From a bacterium (GTDB taxonomy: Bacteria; Patescibacteriota; Patescibacteriia; Patescibacteriales; GWE2-39-37), in contig JAJYMT010000034.1 of the NCBI GenBank assembly GCA_021786695.1, positions 1 through 10,442 on the forward strand: a stretch of DNA of 10,442 nucleotides. The letters run 5' to 3'. Under the pieces are notes generated by a model. That model was given only the letters and a program-made list of their open reading frames with translations. It was not told the DNA's origin and made no database searches. Shown one piece after another: positions 1 to 5,688 of this stretch (its first letter is position 1; each line of letters starts with the position of its first letter). The translations under genes and the position numbers were made by a program.

Positions 1-398
1 CCGATCTCAAGCTGCCTTTCATCGCCTGGGCGCCGATCCAGGCCACCTCGGCCCTGACCGGCGCCAAAGTCGACAAGCTGCTCGCCCTGGCGGAAAAGAT
101 CAATGACCAGAGCGCCATCTCGCTCGCGGACAAAGAAGCGGAAAATTTCCTCAAAAAAATGGTCAAGCTGCACAAGCCGGCCAAAGGCAAGGGCGTCAAA
201 CATCCGCGGCTGTATGAATTCAAACAGGTCGCGGTGCGGCCGCCGCGCTTCTCGGTGCGGATCGGCGCCAAAGACGATCTGCATTTTTCCTATCTCCGCT
301 TCATGATGAACCGCCTGCGCGACAAGTACGGCTTCATCGGCACGCCGATCTTCATCGAGGTGGAAAAGAACAAAAGGGTGCATGGAAGGGCGGATTGA
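1..398 (+). CDS. der: Ribosome biogenesis GTPase Der (EngA), C-terminal part
   Basis: Der is a GTPase with two tandem G domains and a C-terminal KH-like domain; it acts in assembly of the 50S ribosomal subunit. The reading frame enters from the left edge (first full codon at base 3), so only the last 131 residues are visible. They start near the end of the second G domain, where IQATSALTGAKVDKLL is the G5 region. After a helical linker comes the KH-like domain: FKQVAVRPPRFSVRIGAKDD, then LHFSYLRFMMNRLRDKYGFIGTPIFIEVE, which matches the family's HFSYxRYLxNRLRxxFGFxGTPI signature. Both P-loops lie outside the window. The stop is TGA and overlaps the first GATTTAC unit of the repeat array ahead of pth, which follows on the same strand after 79 bases. 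The family call is firm; nothing can be said about the start. Confidence 0.92.
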   Translation, partial: DLKLPFIAWAPIQATSALTGAKVDKLLALAEKINDQSAISLADKEAENFLKKMVKLHKPAKGKGVKHPRLYEFKQVAVRPPRFSVRIGAKDDLHFSYLRFMMNRLRDKYGFIGTPIFIEVEKNKRVHGRAD

Positions 399-472
399 TT
401 TACGATTTACGATTTACGATTTACGAATGGCGCAACAAAAATTCTTAAATCTTAAATCTTAAATCTTAAATC
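397..472. repeat. Inverted heptad array, 4 x GATTTAC / 4 x TTAAATC
   Basis: Four tandem GATTTAC units (397-424) face four tandem TTAAATC units (445-472) across a 20-base gap. The reverse complement of the right unit is GATTTAA, so the arms pair at six of every seven positions and could form a long hairpin. The gap begins GAAT and ends ATTC, which extends the stem. The array overlaps the der stop codon and ends 5 bases before the pth start. The same architecture recurs at 5601-5684 and 9747-9833. Confidence 0.9.
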
Positions 473-477
473 CTTTT

Positions 478-996
478 ATGAAACTCATTGTCGGCCTCGG
501 CAACCCCGGGAAAAAATATGAAAACACCCGCCACAACATCGGTTTCGCGGTGGTTGGCGCACTGGCGGATAAACTCGGCCTGGCTTGGCGCGAATCAGCC
601 AGGATGAAGTCAACGGTCGCCAAAGGCGCTGATCTGATCCTGGCCAAGCCGGCCACCTATATGAACAATTCCGGTTTTGCCGCGGCCGCGCTTTTGAAAT
701 ACTACAAGCTCGAACCGGCCGATCTGATCGTGGTGCATGACGAGTTCGATCTGCCTTTCGGCAAATTGAAAATTTCGACCGATTCCCGCTCTGCCGGCCA
801 TAACGGCGTGCAGTCGATCATCGACCAACTGGGAACGAAAAAGTTCTGCCGCTACCGCTTCGGAATAAAAAACGACCTGGGTTCAAGCAGGCAGGCGGAA
901 AAATTCGTGCTCGATAAATTTACCGCGGACGAAACAAAAGCACTGCCGGGAATCATTGACGCGCTGATCGACGATCTGCTCAAATCCGGCGAATAA
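478..996 (+). CDS. pth: Peptidyl-tRNA hydrolase
   Basis: This enzyme cleaves the ester bond of peptidyl-tRNAs that drop off ribosomes and recycles the tRNA; it is cytosolic and normally essential. The 172-residue protein is somewhat short for the family (E. coli 194). It opens with MKLIVGLGNPGKKYENTRHNIGF, giving the substrate-contact Asn9 and catalytic His19. KPATYMNNSG supplies Asn63, HDEFDLPFGK supplies Asp91 and GHNGVQSI supplies Asn109; these match the E. coli N10, H20, N68, D93 and N114 set. The ATG at 478 gives the canonical N-terminus, so the start is secure, yet no Shine-Dalgarno precedes it: the upstream bases are the heptad array. It probably shares a transcript with der. Its stop codon abuts the A-tract that is the U-tract of the minus-strand RNA candidate downstream. 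Confidence 0.97.
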   Translation: MKLIVGLGNPGKKYENTRHNIGFAVVGALADKLGLAWRESARMKSTVAKGADLILAKPATYMNNSGFAAAALLKYYKLEPADLIVVHDEFDLPFGKLKISTDSRSAGHNGVQSIIDQLGTKKFCRYRFGIKNDLGSSRQAEKFVLDKFTADETKALPGIIDALIDDLLKSGE

Positions 997-1141
997 AAAA
1001 GCTGGCAAACAATTTACTACTTACCAAAAGGGATGAATGGACGCATAAATGGACAAGGAGGAAAACCATTTATACGAACCGTCACCCTTTAGCAAGTAGT
1101 AAGCTGTCTGCCAGCGAACTTTTGCGCGGTTTTAAAACGAT
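995..1141 (-). ncRNA. Candidate minus-strand hairpin sRNA with anti-Shine-Dalgarno loop
   Basis: A 115-base inverted repeat fills 1001-1115. Arms 1001-1035 and 1083-1115 form an outer helix whose first 28 pairs contain one true mismatch when read as minus-strand RNA. A 6x6 internal loop follows, then an 11-bp inner helix (1042-1052 with 1066-1076) and a 13-nt loop (1053-1065). Six substitution differences separate the paired arms; five give G-U pairs in minus-strand RNA but A-C mismatches in plus-strand RNA, which points to minus as the transcribed strand. On that strand the hairpin ends GCCAGC followed by six U (1000-995), like an intrinsic terminator, and a strong promoter lies at 1147-1175. 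The expected RNA is about 147 nt with a roughly 26-nt 5' leader. The loop contains CCUCCUU, the anti-Shine-Dalgarno sequence. It lacks the conserved SRP RNA tip and does not look like 6S RNA. Function is unknown. Confidence 0.6.
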
Positions 1142-1146
1142 AGATT

Positions 1147-1175
1147 AATTTATCATAAGATAATCCTCGTGTCAA
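1147..1175 (-). promoter_or_regulatory. Sigma-70-type promoter of the hairpin RNA
   Basis: On the minus strand a perfect -35 TTGACA (1175-1170) is followed by a 17-base spacer and the -10 TAAATT (1152-1147). TGA directly before the -10 makes it an extended -10. The -10 matches the consensus at 4 of 6 bases, including the important first T, second A and last T. The predicted start near 1141 lies 26 bases before the hairpin. There is no minus-strand gene just downstream other than the hairpin RNA, which supports that assignment. Confidence 0.6.
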
Positions 1176-1197
1176 TGGCTCTGCCACCCGGCATAAT
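1169..1197 (+). promoter_or_regulatory. Possible dprA promoter, overlapping the divergent -35
   Basis: GTGTCA (1169-1174, 4 of 6 to TTGACA), a 17-base spacer and CATAAT (1192-1197, 5 of 6 to TATAAT) form a plausible plus-strand promoter. The start would fall near 1204 and give a dprA leader of about 17 nt without a Shine-Dalgarno. Its -35 sits on the same bases as the -35 of the minus-strand promoter. The -35 is only moderate and the spacer is GC-rich, so this is less certain than the divergent one. Confidence 0.35.
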
Positions 1198-1220
1198 TTA
1201 GCTTAAATTAGCGTTTTTAT

Positions 1221-2324
1221 ATGAAGGAGGATAAAGACGATTTAAAATATTGGCTGTGCTTCAGCCAATTCAATAATATCGGTCCGGCGCGCTGGCAGCG
1301 TCTGCTCAAATACTTTCCCGATATGGAATCGGCGTTCAAAGCCGGTCATAACGAACTCGTCCAGGCCGGTTTAGAGCCGGAAATCGCGCAAGAACTCATT
1401 TCCGCTCGCGCCCGCATCGAGCCGGAGGCGCTCTTGGATCGCCTGGACAAGGAGAAGGTCGGGGCGATGACCATCAAAGACACGGCTTATCCGGCGCAGC
1501 TCAAGGAAATCCACGGCGCGCCGCCCCTTCTATATTATAAGGGCGATATAAACATAACGAACGAACTTTGTCTGGCGGTAGTTGGTGCCAGAAAATACAC
1601 TCCTTACGGCAAGCAGGCGGCCGAACACCTCGTTTATGTTCTGGCCGCAAACCGGCTGGTGATTGTGAGCGGCCTGGCGCTCGGCATAGACGCGATCGCC
1701 CACGAAACCGCTTTAGCCGTGAACGGACTTACGGTCGCGGTGCTCGGAGCCGGACTCGACCGGCAGAACATCTATCCGTCCGCCAACCGCTACTTGGCCG
1801 ACAAGATACTCTCTTCAGGCGGAGCATTGGTATCGGAATTTCCGCTCGGAATGGCGCCGCTCAAGCACAATTTTCCGCAAAGAAACCGCGTCATTTCCGG
1901 CCTGTCGGTCGGCACGCTGGTGGTCGAAGCGAACGAGGGCTCGGGTTCCCTGATCACCGCCAAGCATGCGCTCGACCAGAATCGCGAGGTTTTTGCCGTT
2001 CCGGGCAGCATCTTTTCCCCGGCCTCAGCCGGCACGCTGGCGCTCGTCAAACAGGGCGCCACGGCCGTAACGGAAGCGGCTGACATCCTCTCCGCTCTTG
2101 ACTTATCCTTGCTGACTGACTATACTCACAAGAAAAATACGGAACCGCAATCGGAATCGGAAGGCCGCATCCTTCCTTTTTTAAGTCGCGAGGCGCGGCA
2201 CATCGATGAAATAGTCCGCCGCTCCGGCCTATCGTCCGCCGCGGTCGCGAGCGAACTGGTATTGATGGAGATGCGCGGCACGGTAAAAAATCTGGGCGGG
2301 ATGATGTATGTTTTGGCGCGATAG
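1221..2324 (+). CDS. dprA: DNA-processing protein DprA (Smf)
   Basis: DprA binds incoming single-stranded DNA during natural transformation, shields it and loads RecA; it acts in the cytosol. The 367 residues show the usual three parts. First is an N-terminal helical SAM/HhH-like region with FNNIGPARWQRLLKYF. Next is the extended Rossmann core, with V121-G-A-R, SGLALGID (150-157), NFPQRNR (217-223) and VVEANEGSGSLITA, ending AVPGS. Last is a winged-helix domain from about residue 306. An in-frame TAG at 1209 rules out a longer start, so ATG 1221 is used. No Shine-Dalgarno lies upstream; instead AAGGAGGA occupies codons 2-4 (1224-1231). That stretch is complementary to the loop of the divergent RNA candidate. 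topA follows 98 bases later on the same strand, an order also common in Firmicutes. Presence of dprA fits competence but does not prove it. Confidence 0.97.
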   Translation: MKEDKDDLKYWLCFSQFNNIGPARWQRLLKYFPDMESAFKAGHNELVQAGLEPEIAQELISARARIEPEALLDRLDKEKVGAMTIKDTAYPAQLKEIHGAPPLLYYKGDINITNELCLAVVGARKYTPYGKQAAEHLVYVLAANRLVIVSGLALGIDAIAHETALAVNGLTVAVLGAGLDRQNIYPSANRYLADKILSSGGALVSEFPLGMAPLKHNFPQRNRVISGLSVGTLVVEANEGSGSLITAKHALDQNREVFAVPGSIFSPASAGTLALVKQGATAVTEAADILSALDLSLLTDYTHKKNTEPQSESEGRILPFLSREARHIDEIVRRSGLSSAAVASELVLMEMRGTVKNLGGMMYVLAR

Positions 2325-2332
2325 CGACAATA

Positions 2333-2420
2333 TACGAATGAACACTAATGGGTGACGAATGCACACGAATCACGAATTCGTGATTCGTGGAAATTCGTTA
2401 ATAATTCGTGTTAATTTGTC
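2333..2420. repeat. 88-bp phased palindrome, copy 1 (dprA-topA)
   Basis: A perfect 26-bp palindrome (2364-2389, half-site CACGAATCACGAA) sits inside an 88-bp imperfect palindrome centred between 2376 and 2377. It is made of ten 7-base units related to CACGAAT on the left (starts 2333, 2343, 2354, 2364, 2371) and ATTCGTG on the right (2376, 2383, 2393, 2404, 2414). Spacing is 10, 11, 10, 7 and then its mirror. The element starts 8 bases after the dprA stop and ends 2 bases before the topA ATG. A second copy is at 9280-9367. Confidence 0.93.
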
Positions 2421-2422
2421 CT

Positions 2423-4675
<2,253 letters not shown>

Positions 4676-4683
4676 TAATCCTC

Positions 4684-4821
4684 TGTCATCCTGAGCGCCC
4701 GCCTCGACTCGCGGAGAGTCGACGCGAGGCAGGCCAGCGAAGGATCTATAATATACGGCTTACCGACAAATCACATATCATCATAGATTCTTCATTCCGC
4801 TTCGCTTCATTCAGAATGACA
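4684..4821. repeat. TGTCATCCTGAGCG-type inverted repeat with nested GC palindrome
   Basis: The left arm starts TGTCATCCTGAGCG (4684-4697) and continues CAGCGAAGGATCT (4735-4747). The right arm, read on the minus strand from 4821, is TGTCATTCTGAATG, then AAGCGAAGCGGAATG and AAGAATCTATG. The two are inverted copies of a repeat type (CATTCTGAGCG...AGCGAAGAATCT) seen between genes in many bacteria. The left arm is interrupted by a 37-base GC-rich palindrome (4698-4734) containing CGACTC-GCGGA-GAGTCG. Its ends, CCCGCCT and GCGAGGCAGGC, recur inside pheT at 7798-7819. Confidence 0.8.
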
Positions 4822-4825
4822 AAAG

Positions 4826-4857
4826 AAAAGCCCCGGTTCATCGCGAGCCGGGGTTTT
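4826..4857. terminator. Bidirectional intrinsic terminator between convergent genes
   Basis: The stem CCCCGG (4831-4836) and CCGGGG (4848-4853) has an 11-base loop, with AAAAG on the left and TTTT on the right. It can therefore terminate topA on the plus strand and the pheT-side genes on the minus strand. The stop codon of the 130-residue minus-strand gene lies inside the hairpin. Confidence 0.85.
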
Positions 4858-5230
4858 GCGTATCTTGCGGATATAGCTCCTTGATTTTTTTCCTCCTCTC
4901 TTCCTTGAGCCGGGCGACTTCCAGGCCGAAACTTATCCCCCCGCGCGGCGACAAGCCGATGCCGAGGGTATTTTTCCTCGCCTGCTCGTAAATTTCCGGG
5001 TTCTCCCTGGCATCCCTTCTGATTTCTTTGAGATCGTTCACCAGCAGAATGAAACAAAGCACGATTTCAACCAGACATAGAAATACCGGAACCAGCATCA
5101 AGCCGTGTTTGGGGCAAAAGCCGTGAAACGACTCGCACTTAGGATAGGTCAAAAACGGAATAAGGCCGATTATCACAGAACATACGATGAGATAACCTAT
5201 CCGGCCCGACCACCTCTCCAGTTTTTCCAT
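4838..5230 (-). CDS. Small membrane protein, two predicted helices, unknown function
   Basis: I do not recognise this 130-residue protein. It has two hydrophobic segments, about residues 11-29 (IGYLIVCSVIIGLIPFLTY) and 43-63 (GLMLVPVFLCLVEIVLCFILLV). The short loop between them, YPKCESFHGFCPKHG, has two cysteines. The rest is a charged, probably cytosolic tail with many Lys, Arg and Glu (residues 64-130). It has the only textbook Shine-Dalgarno of the window, AAGGAGG five bases before the ATG, so the start is reliable. Its last codons and TGA stop fall inside the shared terminator hairpin, so the final residues (QNPGSR) are dictated by terminator sequence. It is the last gene of the run that begins upstream of pheS, 54 bases after the 102-residue gene. 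A real gene is likely; no function can be proposed. Confidence 0.72.
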   Translation of the reverse strand: MEKLERWSGRIGYLIVCSVIIGLIPFLTYPKCESFHGFCPKHGLMLVPVFLCLVEIVLCFILLVNDLKEIRRDARENPEIYEQARKNTLGIGLSPRGGISFGLEVARLKEERRKKIKELYPQDTQNPGSR

Positions 5231-5235
5231 CTCAA

Positions 5236-5242
5236 CCTCCTT
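5236..5242 (-). promoter_or_regulatory. Shine-Dalgarno of the 130-residue gene
   Basis: On the minus strand AAGGAGG lies five bases (TTGAG) before ATG 5230. It fixes the start and is the only canonical ribosome binding site found ahead of a gene here. It is also complementary over 7 nt to the CCUCCUU loop of the RNA candidate at 995-1141. Confidence 0.85.
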
Positions 5243-5263
5243 AAATGAAATCGAATGAACTTC

Positions 5264-5291
5264 TTAAATCTTAAATCATAATTCTTAAATC
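5264..5291. repeat. Half heptad array (four NTAAATC units)
   Basis: The units are TTAAATC, TTAAATC, ATAATTC (degenerate) and TTAAATC, in perfect 7-base register. They are preceded by GAATGAACTTC, similar to the gaps of the full arrays. No matching GATTTAN arm is left upstream, so this looks like a decayed or partial element. The last unit supplies the stop codon of the 102-residue minus-strand gene. Confidence 0.75.
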
Positions 5292-5593
5292 TTGGATTTC
5301 CCCTTCTTCTCTTTGTCCTTCTCCCAATACTTCAGTGCCAGTTCGGCGAGCTTTTTCACACCCTCGCCGATCAACAAGAGATAAGAGGCGCTGTGTTCGA
5401 TCTTTTCCTTGATGGCCGTGATCAAACTATCCACTTTATGGATCCGCTCTCGCATCTCCTTGGTCGCCAAGAAAATCTGCCGCATCATCATCGAGAGATA
5501 ATAGATGAAAACCGCGAAGAATATGCCGACGAATAAGTACACCGCGGCCTTTACAATATTCAAGATGTCTCCACTTGTTTGTAATAGCTGCAT
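5285..5593 (-). CDS. Small single-span membrane protein, unknown function
   Basis: I do not recognise this 102-residue protein. One strong transmembrane segment covers about residues 14-35 (IVKAAVYLFVGIFFAVFIYYLS). A long, charged, helix-prone region with heptad-like hydrophobic spacing follows (MRERIHKVDSLITAIKEKIEHS), and the tail is very basic (KDKEKKGKSKI). The layout recalls small DUF948/YtxH-like proteins that anchor a cytosolic helix to the membrane, but no diagnostic motif is present. The ATG at 5593 lies 7 bases from a heptad array and has no Shine-Dalgarno. The TAA stop and the Ile codon before it lie within the heptad unit of the half array, so the last codons derive from repeat sequence. 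It follows pheT by 95 bases on the same strand and is probably cotranscribed. Confidence 0.7.
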   Translation of the reverse strand: MQLLQTSGDILNIVKAAVYLFVGIFFAVFIYYLSMMMRQIFLATKEMRERIHKVDSLITAIKEKIEHSASYLLLIGEGVKKLAELALKYWEKDKEKKGKSKI

Positions 5594-5600
5594 AATCTTT

Positions 5601-5684
5601 GATTTATGATTTAAGATTTACGATTTAAGAAAAAAGGCGCCCGAATTCGATTATTCTTAAATCTTAAATCCTAAATCTTAAATC
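5601..5684. repeat. Inverted heptad array, 4 x GATTTAN / 4 x NTAAATC
   Basis: The left units are GATTTAT, GATTTAA, GATTTAC, GATTTAA (5601-5628). The right units are TTAAATC, TTAAATC, CTAAATC, TTAAATC (5657-5684). Including the closing G-C pair, the 29-base arms differ from a perfect inverted repeat at only three positions, all at the variable seventh base. The 28-base gap contains GGCGCC and GAATTC. The array fills the space between the pheT stop (4 bases away) and the next start (7 bases away). Confidence 0.92.
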
Positions 5685-5688
5685 CTGC

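Noticed and set aside
397..472. CRISPR array
   Set aside because: The units are 7-base tandem repeats without unique spacers, and there are no cas genes; the Cas4-like cysteines at the right edge belong to a RecB-type nuclease domain.
1033..1092. Nineteen-codon plus-strand frame (MNGRINGQGG...) inside the hairpin
   Set aside because: The ATG touches the preceding AAAAGGG with no room for a ribosome site, and the bases are explained by RNA pairing on the other strand.
1001..1115. Plus-strand terminator of pth
   Set aside because: After the right arm the plus strand reads GAACTTTTGCG, a poor U-tract, and arm differences give A-C mismatches on this strand; the U-tract is on the minus strand.
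995..1141. Hairpin as SRP (4.5S) RNA or 6S RNA
   Set aside because: The SRP RNA tip (GGAA-type tetraloop with the conserved symmetric internal loop) is absent; the loop is 13 nt with CCUCCUU. 6S RNA has a large central bubble, whereas here the only internal loop is 6x6 and lies near the tip.
2408..2422. GTG at 2408 as the topA start
   Set aside because: It would add MLICP before the conserved MNLVIVESPTKAK and places the start inside the palindrome; ATG 2423 matches the family N-terminus.
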